Positions 1 to 8,220 of a stretch of 64,000 nt of DNA are shown here, one piece after another (position 1 is the first letter of the stretch; every line of letters starts with the position of its first letter). The notes below the pieces were generated by a model. The model saw nothing but the letters and a program-made list of their open reading frames with translations. It had not been told where the DNA came from and did not search any database. Source of the DNA: DATLXU01 sp035575515 (lineage in GTDB: Bacteria > Acidobacteriota > Blastocatellia > UBA7656); NCBI GenBank assembly GCA_035575515.1, contig DATLXU010000067.1, positions 1-64,000 of the forward strand, written 5' to 3'. Made by a program: the position numbers and the translations under genes.

Positions 1-73
1 AATCAAGATGGCGCGTCAGCAACTGTTCTATCTCGATGCGCTGTTTGGCAGTTAATTCGATCAGGTCGCTCAT
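1..73 (-). CDS. N-terminal fragment of an unidentified protein (cut by window edge)
   Basis: An ATG at 73 on the minus strand opens 24 codons that run off the window (MSDLIELTAKQRIEIEQLL...). It is preceded by GGAGG at a good distance, which is why I accept it as a real start. The visible part is probably helical and charged. It is too short to assign a family. It is divergent from the secreted protein at 241. Confidence 0.55.
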   Translation of the reverse strand, partial: MSDLIELTAKQRIEIEQLLTRHLD

Positions 74-112
74 CGCTTCCTCCGTACTTTAAGGATGCGA
101 TAAGCTGATCAC

Positions 113-141
113 TTGTCAAAGAACTTTTTGCAGACTACTTA
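113..141 (+). promoter_or_regulatory. Candidate sigma70-like promoter for the gene at 241
   Basis: TTGTCA at 113-118 and TACTTA at 136-141 are separated by 17 bases, in the divergent gap before the gene starting at 241. Pattern match only. Confidence 0.3.
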
Positions 142-240
142 GATGGGCCTAATCGCAACGAAGGCGATGGAATAGATCCGCGCCGGACGAGATTGTATTG
201 ATTGGCAATTCAGAATAATTCCATCCCGAGAGGAGAAAAC

Positions 241-660
241 ATGAAAAAGATATCACTTGTGTTCGCAAGTTTCGTGCTGCTGGCCACTACAGTTCTAGCC
301 GGTCAACAGAATCCATGTAATCCTTATGCCAAGAAAGCTCAAAACCCCTGCAACCCCTGCGCAGCCAAAGCAAAAACAGTCAAAGGCGGAACGAGAACAA
401 TCGTCGGATTCATCGGCGACAGCCAGTGCGGGCTGAAACACCCGATGAATATGGGCGATGACAAGACTTGCACATTGAAGTGCATCGAAGGCGGCGGCAA
501 GTTCATTCTCGCAGATCGCTCTCACAAAGTAGTTTATGCGCTCGATGACGCTGCTCAGAAAAAAGCGCGCGAGTTCGCCGGTCAAAAGGTCAAAGTCACC
601 GGTCACGTAGATGCCAAAGCCAAGAGCATCCACGTGACGAAGATCGTGGCTGTGAAATAA
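241..660 (+). CDS. Small secreted Cys-containing protein
   Basis: 139 residues. I start at ATG 241 because GAGAGGAG lies just upstream and the protein then begins with a classical signal peptide (MKKISLVFASFVLLATTVLA); the longer frame from 202 adds an unlikely leader. After the signal comes a low-complexity stretch with three NPCNP-like repeats, then a compact domain of about 80 residues (from TIVGFIGDSQCG to the end) with three Cys (SQCG, CTLKC). Its alternating beta pattern, ending in a 'GQKVKVTGHVD' strand, resembles the small OB-like secreted proteins common in acidobacteria (DUF5818-like). This is a resemblance by eye. The function is unknown; an envelope or metal-related role is only a guess. 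Confidence 0.75.
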   Translation: MKKISLVFASFVLLATTVLAGQQNPCNPYAKKAQNPCNPCAAKAKTVKGGTRTIVGFIGDSQCGLKHPMNMGDDKTCTLKCIEGGGKFILADRSHKVVYALDDAAQKKAREFAGQKVKVTGHVDAKAKSIHVTKIVAVK

Positions 661-737
661 CCATCTTCTATGGCTTGCGCGTCTTGAATATCTCCTCGCC
701 TAAATCGAAACTTATAAGATTGGCACCGCAGGCGAGT

Positions 738-818
738 TTTGGAGTGCGGCCAGGGGTCGCCGCTTTGATGGCTGATTTGCAAAGCAAAAGCGGTGAGCCG
801 CTGCAGCCGCACTCCAAA
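738..818. repeat. Long nested palindrome (REP/MITE-like)
   Basis: A 13-base arm at 738-750 (TTTGGAGTGCGGC) is the exact reverse complement of 806-818. Inside it, CGCCGCTTT (758-766) pairs with AAAGCGGTG (787-795) with one wobble. The result is an 81-base cruciform-like unit with no coding content. It lies in the 446-base gap between the genes at 241 and 1107, which otherwise holds only the smaller inverted repeat at 890-922. Confidence 0.7.
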
Positions 819-889
819 TTCTCTGCTCTACCAATCTCATCTGGTCTGATTTAGTATGTGCAATCGGAGGGCAATGAAGATGGCAAGGC

Positions 890-922
890 AGTACGGGCGG
901 ACGCAACAGGTTCGCCCGTACT
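890..922. repeat. Inverted repeat, 10-bp stem
   Basis: AGTACGGGCG at 890-899 is the exact reverse complement of 913-922, with a 13-base loop. There is no T-run, so a simple terminator is unlikely. It sits 72 bases downstream of the palindrome at 738-818. Confidence 0.55.
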
Positions 923-1106
923 TACAAAAACCTGCGTAATATATCCTCAAAAATATTCCCCACAGCAAAAAAAATTCACACTGAAGGAATAGAAACTTAC
1001 TTGGGAAGATTTATCTCTCTGGAGTTCCTGCGCCCACAGCAAGTCTTGGGCGCGGATGAAGGCCCAGATGTAGTGTCAAGCAAACTTCGGAAAAGGAGGG
1101 AAAGCC

Positions 1107-1883
1107 TTGAAAGGATTAAGAAAATGCAGATGGCCCGTCTGGCTGACCGTACTCAGCATGATGCTGTTTACGGCTCTGCCGGAAATGGGTAACGCTTCAT
1201 CAACTCCTCAGCGGCCATGCGATGAAAACCAGCCGCCGTTCGATTTCAGCGACCCATTCTATCGAGCCAATGGGATTGACCCGGCCCGAATCCGTGAGCG
1301 AGCGGGCAACGCCGACCGCAACCCGGCCCATTGGACGATTGATAACACCAACACAGACCCGAACCGTCGCAACATTAGGATACTTGAAACGACGGGCGGG
1401 TTCAATAACTCCGGCAGCCTTATCTATTACTCGATAATGGGTACGGTCTTCCCGGACACTTTCGAGCGTGATGCAAACGGCAACCTGACGCCTGCCGGTC
1501 AGCACGCCCTCGATCTCGCAAACCACTTCCGCGCGTTTCTGTTTCCGAAGACCTCGCGGGATGCGAATAACAATCCAAGTTTCGTGAAGAGTCCCGCCCC
1601 ACCCAACCGCAGGCAGGACAATATATTCGACACGCGAGACGGTTACTTCTCCAACAACCCGCTTGGCCTTTGGATTCTCGCTTTCGTCGTTTACACCCCG
1701 AAAGCATTTACCGAAGAAGGCAGAAAAGTGCTCGACCCGATAGCTGCAATCAACGGCAGGGATTTGGACGGCACGCCGATACTGACGACCGCCGACCAGA
1801 TTGATAACCTGGCAGCAAAGGGGATCGTCCAGATCGTGACTCGAAACACGGACGGGTCTGAGGGCTTCCCTTGGGTGATATGA
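1107..1883 (+). CDS. Secreted protein of unknown family, ended by an in-frame TGA
   Basis: 258 residues. The start is TTG 1107: GGAGGG at 1095-1100 is 6 bases upstream, and the product then begins with a hydrophobic signal (WPVWLTVLSMMLFTALPEMGNA). The mature part is soluble and Asn/Asp/Pro-rich, with segments such as PPFDFSDPFYRANGIDP and SGSLIYYSIMGTVFPDTF. I do not recognise the family. The next gene is a multihaem cytochrome, so a periplasmic redox partner is conceivable, but nothing here proves it. The TGA at 1881-1883 is followed in the same frame by 57 open codons that look genuinely coding (see the entry at 1881). Confidence 0.7.
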   Translation: MKGLRKCRWPVWLTVLSMMLFTALPEMGNASSTPQRPCDENQPPFDFSDPFYRANGIDPARIRERAGNADRNPAHWTIDNTNTDPNRRNIRILETTGGFNNSGSLIYYSIMGTVFPDTFERDANGNLTPAGQHALDLANHFRAFLFPKTSRDANNNPSFVKSPAPPNRRQDNIFDTRDGYFSNNPLGLWILAFVVYTPKAFTEEGRKVLDPIAAINGRDLDGTPILTTADQIDNLAAKGIVQIVTRNTDGSEGFPWVI

Positions 1884-2057
1884 CCAGTCATCCCGGATCC
1901 CCGTGGGGGAGCTATTAAGCAGGACGCTTTTCTCGTGACGGTGAAGAACCCTGATGGCTCGGAGCAGACGCCGCGGATTCGCGCAAACTTCTGCTGTCTG
2001 AGATCGACGTGCGATTTTTGCAAAGATCCTAACACACCGCCTTGCGCGCTGCCTTGA
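1881..2057 (+). other. In-frame continuation after TGA: readthrough, selenocysteine or nonsense mutation
   Basis: From the TGA at 1881 the frame of the upstream gene stays open to the TGA at 2055. It reads PVIPDPRGG..., then VTVKNPDGSEQTP, then a Cys-rich tail (FCCLRSTCDFCKDP). A hairpin TCCCC-GTG-GGGGA lies at 1898-1910; its loop begins about 20 bases after the TGA and starts with G, which is loosely compatible with bacterial SECIS elements. A point mutation of a CGA, TGG or TGC codon would explain it equally well. Confidence 0.5.
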
Positions 2058-2120
2058 GCAATGCTCAGAGGCTGTTCGGATGTAGGATCAAGGATCAGCA
2101 GGCTGATTGTATTGAGCGTG

Positions 2121-2152
2121 GTGACCTCAACCGACTTTTCGGCTGAGGTCAC
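2121..2152 (+). other. Stable hairpin upstream of the cytochrome gene
   Basis: GTGACCTCA at 2121-2129 pairs with 2144-2152 and CCGA at 2131-2134 pairs with TCGG at 2139-2142, leaving a 4-base loop and one mismatch. A short T-stretch (2158-2161) follows weakly. It could be a terminator for the gene at 1107 or a leader structure of the cytochrome gene at 2204. Confidence 0.45.
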
Positions 2153-2203
2153 TTCGCCGTTTTGCAAAGCTCAGATGAGCAAAGAAGCAAACGGAGGGTC
2201 GAG

Positions 2204-4639
2204 ATGCTTTCAGATCGCACTGCGAAAACCGCCGGTCGAAGTGAAACTGCAAACCGGCATCAATCAGATATAGCGAACACGACAAGCTTTGCCGCCGCAT
2301 TCCGGCGCGCCGCGCAGCAGTTCGCATTGCTTGCCTTTGTTCTATATTTGCCCTGTCTCCTCCTTCACGGCTCAGATCATGTTTCGGCTGCCTCTGACAA
2401 AAAGATAGACGAAGCTACAAAGGATTATAATTTCAGCTTCGGGCCGAACCCATTCGCGCCAGGTGAAGTCCGCACTACGACAGACACTTTCATCAGCGCC
2501 GACAGATTCATCCCGGCTGCTTATTGCGCCCGCTGTCACCGCGACGCTCACGCGCAGTGGCAGCAGTCGGCCCACCGCAACAGCTTTCGCGAGCCGTTCT
2601 ATCAGAAGAACGTCGAGTTGTTCATCAATCAGTATGGCATCGAATTCACCCGCCACTGCGAGAGCTGTCATAATCCAATCGCTCTGGTTTCGGGCGCGCT
2701 CACAACAGGCTCTAAAATGGCACGTCCATTCGATGATGAAGGCGTCACCTGCACCGTCTGCCATTCGATTCAAAAGATCACCTATATGGAAGGTATCGGC
2801 AGCTACGAGATTGCGCCGCCCGCGCTGCTTGTGGACGAAAACGGAAAACCATTTGAAGGCAAGATAACCGACGAGATGATACTGTCGAACGTAAATGCGC
2901 ACAGGCGCGCGATGATGAAGGACTTCTACAAGACGCCGGAGTTTTGCGCCGTGTGCCACAAGGCAGCTATGCCGAAACAGATAGAGAATTACAAGTGGAG
3001 GCGCTCATTTTCGACTTATGACGAATGGCAGATGAGTTCGCACTCAAATGAGTCGCCGCTCCCTTTCTACAAGAAGCCTCGCAACACCTGCCAGAGCTGC
3101 CACATGCAGCCCGAAACGGCGAAGCTCGACATAGCCGCAAAGCAGGGAAAAATCGCTTCGCACCGCTGGTCTGCCGCCAACACCGCCATACCGCACTTCT
3201 ACGGCTTTAAGGAACAGGAGCGAACGGTGACCGAGTTTCTTAAGGCCAACCGAATTGCAGTTGACATCTTCACTTTGAAGAAAGGCCCGGCCTATCCAAC
3301 TCAGCGCGAGGCGACAGACCTCGTCACCCTGCGCAAGGGGGTTGCTGGCATAAATCTTTTCAACGGCTTTACAACAATCGGCCTCGTTGACGCCGCGCTT
3401 TATCCTGGATACCTCAAGGCGGACGATAGCGTCATTGCGCCGATTGATAAAAGCAACTTCACACTGGCCTCAGGCGAAACCGTTACTATAGGCGTTGTTA
3501 TATCGAATCCTGGAGTCGGCCACCTGTTCCCCACCGAGCTGCGCGATTTTTACGAGCCGTGGGTCGAGTTTAAAGTCGAAGAGAGGAATGGGCGCACGAT
3601 CTATCACAGCGGGTTCCTCAAATCGAATGGAGAGGTGGACGAACGCGCGCACATATTCCAATCCGTTCAGGTGACGGAACAGCGCGAGCGGGTTGACCGC
3701 CATAACATCTGGAGCACGCGCGGCAGAGCTTATGACAACTATATCTCGCCGGGCCGGAGCGAACTTGTGCGCTACCAGTTCACTATTCCCAAAGACGCGC
3801 GCGGGCCATTGCGCGTCACCGCGCGTGTGTTGTACCGGAGGTTCAACCGGCGATACAGCGATTGGGCGCTCGGCAAGAGCGTTGATTATCCGATAGTGGA
3901 GATGGCTGCTCATAGCCTCACGCTCAACATAGGCGAGAACCGCCCTGCCACGACGAAGCTGGATGACAAGGATATGGTACGCTTCAACAATCTCGGCATA
4001 GCCATGCTCGATCAATTGATGTTCGCCGACGCGCGCCGCGCCTTTGAAAAGACTACAGAAATCAACCCCGCCTACGATGACGGGTTCGTCAATCAGGCGA
4101 TAGCGACTTTCTGGGGACGGTTCCCTGAGATGCACGAACTGCTCGACAGGGCGCTCGCAATAAATCCAGACAACGCACGGGCGAAGTACTACAAGGGCGC
4201 GATACTCAGAATGGCAGGCAAGCCCGCAGAGGCGCTTGAGTACTTCAATCAGATCGAGCCGCGTTATCCGCGCGACCGCAATTTGTTAAATCAAATGGGC
4301 GAATGCTTCCAGGCACTCGGCAAGTACGCCGAAGCGCGACGGATGTTTGAACGGGTGCTCACGATTGACCCGGACGATATAACGGCGCTTTATTATATCA
4401 TCGAGGCGTATCGGCGGACCGGCGCTCAGGAGCTTGCAGAAAAGACCAACGCCGTCTACCTCGACAAGTTCGAGGACTGGCGCATTCATTACCTTGCCAA
4501 CGAATACATAAAGAAAGACAACGCGGCGCGGGCCGAGGCTGCTCCGTGGCACGTTCATTCGGACACGGATTTGGATGCTGCCAAGCACGCCGATCCTATC
4601 TACTGGACCTCTGAGGGCGTGCCGAAGAAGAAGCAATAA
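2204..4639 (+). CDS. Pentahaem c-type cytochrome (cytochrome c554-like) with C-terminal TPRs
   Basis: 811 residues from ATG 2204, preceded by GGAGGG at 2193-2198; the 14 extra codons from TTG 2162 lack such a site. A hydrophobic export segment lies near residues 35-55 (FALLAFVLYLPCLLLHG) after a long polar leader. Five CxxCH haem motifs fall between about residues 108 and 300: CARCH, CESCH, CTVCH, CAVCH, CQSCH. Their spacing recalls the cytochrome c554 family. A beta-rich middle region contains 'GHLFPTELRDF'. The last ~200 residues hold at least three TPR-like helices (for example AYDDGFVNQAIATFWGR, ARAKYYKGAILRMAGKPAEA). It is likely a periplasmic electron carrier with a protein-docking tail. 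The substrate cannot be told from sequence. Confidence 0.88.
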   Translation: MLSDRTAKTAGRSETANRHQSDIANTTSFAAAFRRAAQQFALLAFVLYLPCLLLHGSDHVSAASDKKIDEATKDYNFSFGPNPFAPGEVRTTTDTFISADRFIPAAYCARCHRDAHAQWQQSAHRNSFREPFYQKNVELFINQYGIEFTRHCESCHNPIALVSGALTTGSKMARPFDDEGVTCTVCHSIQKITYMEGIGSYEIAPPALLVDENGKPFEGKITDEMILSNVNAHRRAMMKDFYKTPEFCAVCHKAAMPKQIENYKWRRSFSTYDEWQMSSHSNESPLPFYKKPRNTCQSCHMQPETAKLDIAAKQGKIASHRWSAANTAIPHFYGFKEQERTVTEFLKANRIAVDIFTLKKGPAYPTQREATDLVTLRKGVAGINLFNGFTTIGLVDAALYPGYLKADDSVIAPIDKSNFTLASGETVTIGVVISNPGVGHLFPTELRDFYEPWVEFKVEERNGRTIYHSGFLKSNGEVDERAHIFQSVQVTEQRERVDRHNIWSTRGRAYDNYISPGRSELVRYQFTIPKDARGPLRVTARVLYRRFNRRYSDWALGKSVDYPIVEMAAHSLTLNIGENRPATTKLDDKDMVRFNNLGIAMLDQLMFADARRAFEKTTEINPAYDDGFVNQAIATFWGRFPEMHELLDRALAINPDNARAKYYKGAILRMAGKPAEALEYFNQIEPRYPRDRNLLNQMGECFQALGKYAEARRMFERVLTIDPDDITALYYIIEAYRRTGAQELAEKTNAVYLDKFEDWRIHYLANEYIKKDNAARAEAAPWHVHSDTDLDAAKHADPIYWTSEGVPKKKQ

Positions 4640-4689
4640 GGCTCGCTCCGGTGGCAGCGCCGCCGTCCTACGCGCTCTGGCGCAGGAGC

Positions 4690-5181
4690 TTACTCGTCTG
4701 CGGCGTTTTTTGCTAGCTCGCCAAGTATGGCGCTCACGGCTTTGTGCACTTCGACGAGGCAGCAATTGCCCGAAGGATTCTTGATCTCGCAAGCACAGTT
4801 GCCTGCTTTAATCTCCGCCGTGATGCTCGCTGCGGCGGTTGACCTCCCAGTGCGCTCGATCTCTTCGCGCAGCGAGGCCATAATATGATTGAAGCAGTAG
4901 CAGACCGGTATAGGATCGTCCACCTCTTTTATGCCGACGCGCACGCGCACGTCCGCTTTAGTGAAATACTGCCCGGCTTCATTTGAGAAATAGACCACGC
5001 CGCAGGTCGACGTTGAGCAGAAATAATATTGCGCGTCTGACAGTTCACTGAGGCGCTCTCTGTTGATGATGTGCTCCAGAGTCACTCGCCTGACTTTCCT
5101 GCCCTTCCTGCCGCACTCCCGGCAAACAGCTAATGTCGCAACGCCTGAATTCTCGCCTAGTGATGTCTCGCAGCAATCCAC
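4690..5181 (-). CDS. CopZ-like [2Fe-2S] metallochaperone
   Basis: 163 residues. GTG start at 5181 with AGGAGG a few bases upstream. The N-terminal half has a zinc-site pattern (CRECGRKGRKV, later YFCSTSTCG). The C-terminal half matches the BFD-like [2Fe-2S] domain: CYCF, then about 30 residues, then CAC and NCC (VCYCFNHIMASL...GNCACEIKNPSGNCC). This is the architecture of the Archaeoglobus CopZ type. The gene follows a MerT-HMA remnant on the same strand 104 bases away, so it probably serves mercury or copper handling. It converges on the cytochrome gene with a 50-base gap. Confidence 0.8.
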   Translation of the reverse strand: MDCCETSLGENSGVATLAVCRECGRKGRKVRRVTLEHIINRERLSELSDAQYYFCSTSTCGVVYFSNEAGQYFTKADVRVRVGIKEVDDPIPVCYCFNHIMASLREEIERTGRSTAAASITAEIKAGNCACEIKNPSGNCCLVEVHKAVSAILGELAKNAADE

Positions 5182-5285
5182 GACAACCTCCTCTTATAGC
5201 CATGCTTTTCTCGGCACGGAATTCGCCGGTTGGGAGCTTTGCTAACACGCTGCTACAAGCGGCGCGCGAAATTCTTTTCGCTAAT

Positions 5286-5762
5286 CTACTTCTCGGATGA
5301 TTCATTAATGCGGGTGACCTTAAAGCCCAAGGATTCGATTGCTGCCTTTAACTGTTCAGGCGTGACCAGCGTCGCATCGTAACTCACCCCGGCTTCTTTG
5401 TTTTCGTAGCTCACGGCTGCTGATTGGACTCCGTTTACTTTATCGAGGGCGAGTTGGACAGAGGCCGCACATGAGCCGCATGTCATCCCGTTCACAGATA
5501 TGATCACTGTCTGCTCGCTTGAGCTTGCGACCGCATGATTGGCCTCGACAGGAGCATTCTGACTGCTTGCTTGCAACAGCGCACCAGAATAGTAAGGGAA
5601 TGCGGCGAAAGCTACGACCATCGTTGTGGCAATCCAAAGCAGGATTTTGCTGGCGCGGCTTGCGCCTTTCATTTCGCACGTTCCGCCTTCGCATTTGCTC
5701 TCGCGCTTTCTGTAGGTCAGGTAAAAGGCTGCGGCCAGCAGCAGCGCCGTAGCCCCGAGCAA
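5286..5762 (-). CDS. MerT-like mercuric transporter fused to an HMA domain, N-terminally truncated
   Basis: Up to 158 residues. It opens within a transmembrane segment (LLGATALLLAAAFYLTYRKR), has a Cys pair (KCEGGTCE), a second membrane helix (ILLWIATTMVVAFAAFPYYSG) and a complete heavy-metal-associated domain with GMTCGSC. Ordinary MerT has another ~60 residues containing the first helix and a vicinal CC pair. Here a TGA stands 8 codons upstream of the TTG at 5762, there is no ribosome-binding site, and the remaining ~115 bases before the next gene do not encode the missing part. Either this is a degraded gene or a shorter HMA protein starts inside it. The HMA part looks intact and could still hand metal to the CopZ-like neighbour. 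Confidence 0.6.
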   Translation of the reverse strand: MLGATALLLAAAFYLTYRKRESKCEGGTCEMKGASRASKILLWIATTMVVAFAAFPYYSGALLQASSQNAPVEANHAVASSSEQTVIISVNGMTCGSCAASVQLALDKVNGVQSAAVSYENKEAGVSYDATLVTPEQLKAAIESLGFKVTRINESSEK

Positions 5763-5878
5763 GTAAGCGGACGTTTGATGAATTCAAAAGGTTAGGCTGC
5801 AGAGAAGCATACACTGTTCAGCAGGCTCTGTTGAGGTTGGCGGCTATCATTGCGCGTCGGGTTCCAGCGTCGTTAGAG

Positions 5879-7759
5879 CTATTTGTTCAACGAAGCGTCG
5901 AGCGAGGCGCGGCGGTCCGTAGCCACGCGGAAATAGCGCACGAGTGAGTCGCGATAGTTTTCAATCTTCTCAAGGGTCGCGTTCGATGCTCGCGCGCCCT
6001 GTTCGGTCACAAGAATGAACGCGACGCGGAACTCTTTCGGCGCGCTTGCAGCGTCGGGCACGCGCTGGCCGCAGCGCGCTGCTATCTGCGAGACGTTCGC
6101 AGTCTTTGCAATTGCGTTTAATGAAAAACCGGAAAGCGGCGATTTATCATGCAGTATCTGTTTGGCCTGCGGGTCTGTCGCAAGATATTTGATCTCTCCG
6201 ACTTCGTCAGCCGCGCGCAATCCCATCAGGTATTGATCGAGCGGGCTGAAGAAATTCGCCGACGTTTCGATGGTTGTGAAAGAACCGTTCTTATTATCGC
6301 GCCATGCGTTGCCTTCCATCAATGATGAAAAACTCCCTTCAGAATTCGCTCGCGTGTCGGCAAGAAAGCTCCAGTGCGAGAAGTCGCGCCCCAAAAGATC
6401 ATCTTTGATGTCGTGCTCTGCGTCGAACAGAACGTAGGCGAGCCAGCGGTGGCCAAGCTCGTGGCACATTATGGCAAGCGCGGTGAAAAGACCTGCCGTG
6501 ACGGTTTGCGGGTCAGCGGGCCAGCTCCTTTGATTTCCCATCGTGATGATCGTGGCCAATCGCGCGGGGCTTCCATAAACCGAGCCGCGATCAAATATCC
6601 TCAAGCCGATTCCCTGAATATTGTTTCGCACGTTGAAGGAATGCGCTACGCCAAGCCCGTTGTCATAATCGAAATCGGCCCAGATGTAAGCGAAGTCAAA
6701 TGCGTCATCGTGCGCGCTGTAGAAGGCTCGCATCAGCGCGGGCACATCCAACAGCTTCTCTTTCGAAAACGCCTCGAAGAACGGGCCGGAGATTGTCTGT
6801 TCCGTCGGCTCGGATAAATCAACCGGCTGCGCGTCCGCGTCGGAATTGCCGGGCGAAATGCCAGCCACCGCGCTATGCGCTTTGATTTTTTTATAAACGA
6901 AGGCGATTCGCCCGTCGTCGTATAGCACCGCTTGAAAAGTGTTCTTGCCACCGTAAACCGCATCAGGCACTTTGTCCCACGTGACGATGTGGCGATCGCT
7001 CAAGCGCGTGTAGTAAATATTCCCTGCTTCACTGACGCTCAGGTCTGTCCACAGCGGCGCGATTCGCGGCAACCCCGTAGCAAGAGCCGCAGGCGAAGCG
7101 CGCCCGTTCGTGTCGCCCCGACCGAATGTTATATAGCCGTTCGTGCCGATGTAGAGCGTGTCGTATTGCGCGCCGTAAAATGGGAAGAGCGGGCCGCGAA
7201 CCGCTATGTCAATATCGTGGTAGCCATTGTCGTAGTTGCCCAACTCGCCGTCAGCCCCGAAGAAAAATCCGAGCCTGAACCCGTAATTTCTGTTGAACGC
7301 GATGTCAGCAGGAGCGACGCGAAAGCCATTGCCATCGGGTGTAAAGATCACCGCGTTGTTGTTCAAATCGAACTTCGATGGCGGAAGGATAATCGTGCCG
7401 TCGTCTTCGATAATGGACGTGCCGCCGATGTCTTCTACCTTTGGCGCGCTCAGGCTCGCGGTAGTCATTAAAGCAGCAACGCGCTTATTCAATCGAAGCG
7501 CGTTGAGCCTGTGTTTGCTCAATTCATCTTCGGCGCCGCGCGGGTCGTAGCCGCAATCGAACTGGCCACCGGGCAACCGCGCGGCGCGCTTCTCAGTCTT
7601 CAATTTATCGCGACGGGCCGCGTCAGCCGAAATTCGACCGAGCGAAGGCGCGAGCGCAAACGCCGCGAGCGCGAGGGCAAGCCCCGCGCGGCGGTTGAAC
7701 AACCGCCGCGCGCAAGCAAGAAATCTCGCAGGGTCAATTCCATTAAAGAGTTTATTCAT
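5879..7759 (-). CDS. Secreted zinc metalloprotease-like protein with NIDO-like domain
   Basis: 626 residues if begun at ATG 7759, which gives a twin-arginine-free signal sequence (LALALAAFALAPSLGRISA) after a basic leader; the open frame reaches 7888, and the start lacks a strong ribosome site. A middle region carries features of NIDO domains (IGTNGYITFGRGD, LPRIAPLWTDL, FQAVLYDDGRIAFVY, AVAGISPG). HELGH at residues 433-437 is a metzincin/gluzincin-type zinc motif, followed by DAEHDIKDDLLGRDFSHWSF. Probably exported and acting on extracellular protein. The substrate is unknown. It is divergent from the AAA+ gene. Confidence 0.7.
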   Translation of the reverse strand: MNKLFNGIDPARFLACARRLFNRRAGLALALAAFALAPSLGRISADAARRDKLKTEKRAARLPGGQFDCGYDPRGAEDELSKHRLNALRLNKRVAALMTTASLSAPKVEDIGGTSIIEDDGTIILPPSKFDLNNNAVIFTPDGNGFRVAPADIAFNRNYGFRLGFFFGADGELGNYDNGYHDIDIAVRGPLFPFYGAQYDTLYIGTNGYITFGRGDTNGRASPAALATGLPRIAPLWTDLSVSEAGNIYYTRLSDRHIVTWDKVPDAVYGGKNTFQAVLYDDGRIAFVYKKIKAHSAVAGISPGNSDADAQPVDLSEPTEQTISGPFFEAFSKEKLLDVPALMRAFYSAHDDAFDFAYIWADFDYDNGLGVAHSFNVRNNIQGIGLRIFDRGSVYGSPARLATIITMGNQRSWPADPQTVTAGLFTALAIMCHELGHRWLAYVLFDAEHDIKDDLLGRDFSHWSFLADTRANSEGSFSSLMEGNAWRDNKNGSFTTIETSANFFSPLDQYLMGLRAADEVGEIKYLATDPQAKQILHDKSPLSGFSLNAIAKTANVSQIAARCGQRVPDAASAPKEFRVAFILVTEQGARASNATLEKIENYRDSLVRYFRVATDRRASLDASLNK

Positions 7760-8220
7760 ATTCTCGGTTTCGTCTTGCTGCCAAGCGCTCACGCGCATTA
7801 TATGCAAGCCGCGCGCTGTGTCACAACCCGCCTTATTTAACACGTTCATTGCGGCAAATAGCTCAGTCGCGCAACCCGAAAGTTGCATTGCGAATGTAAG
7901 TGTTCAGACTACCGACAAAAAAGACTGAACAGATACTTGCGAATTATGCGCTTGACAAACAAATGGTGATAGAATAAAAGGCAGTAAGCGACAACGTTCA
8001 GCCCCATTGTGCAGGAAGGGATGCGTAGCACGCTGCGCGAAATAGGTTTATAATTAAGTATCCGATGAAAAATTCTCCAACGTTTTAAGGCTGTGTTTCA
8101 TCCATAGCTATTGAAATCGTTGTTTGTCAATCAGGAAGGTCGAACCCGCACAGCCCCGAGCGTTGCTTGCGCATCTGAGGGCGCGGTCTGACCTGCCCCG
8201 ATTAGTTGGGAGTAGAAGAA
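7760..8220 (+). promoter_or_regulatory. Divergent intergenic region with candidate promoter
   Basis: A gap of over 400 bases between two divergent genes. TTGACA at 7952-7957 and TAAAAG at 7975-7980 are separated by 17 bases, pointing toward the gene at 8221. A TATAAT-like box lies at 8049-8054 without an obvious -35. I see no other gene in the gap. Confidence 0.35.

Noticed and set aside
202..240. Upstream start for the first secreted protein
   Set aside because: It places 13 polar residues before the signal peptide and lacks a ribosome site, while 241 has both.
5440..5814. Alternative frame as the missing MerT N-terminus
   Set aside because: The translation is Arg-rich and non-membrane; it does not resemble MerT helices.
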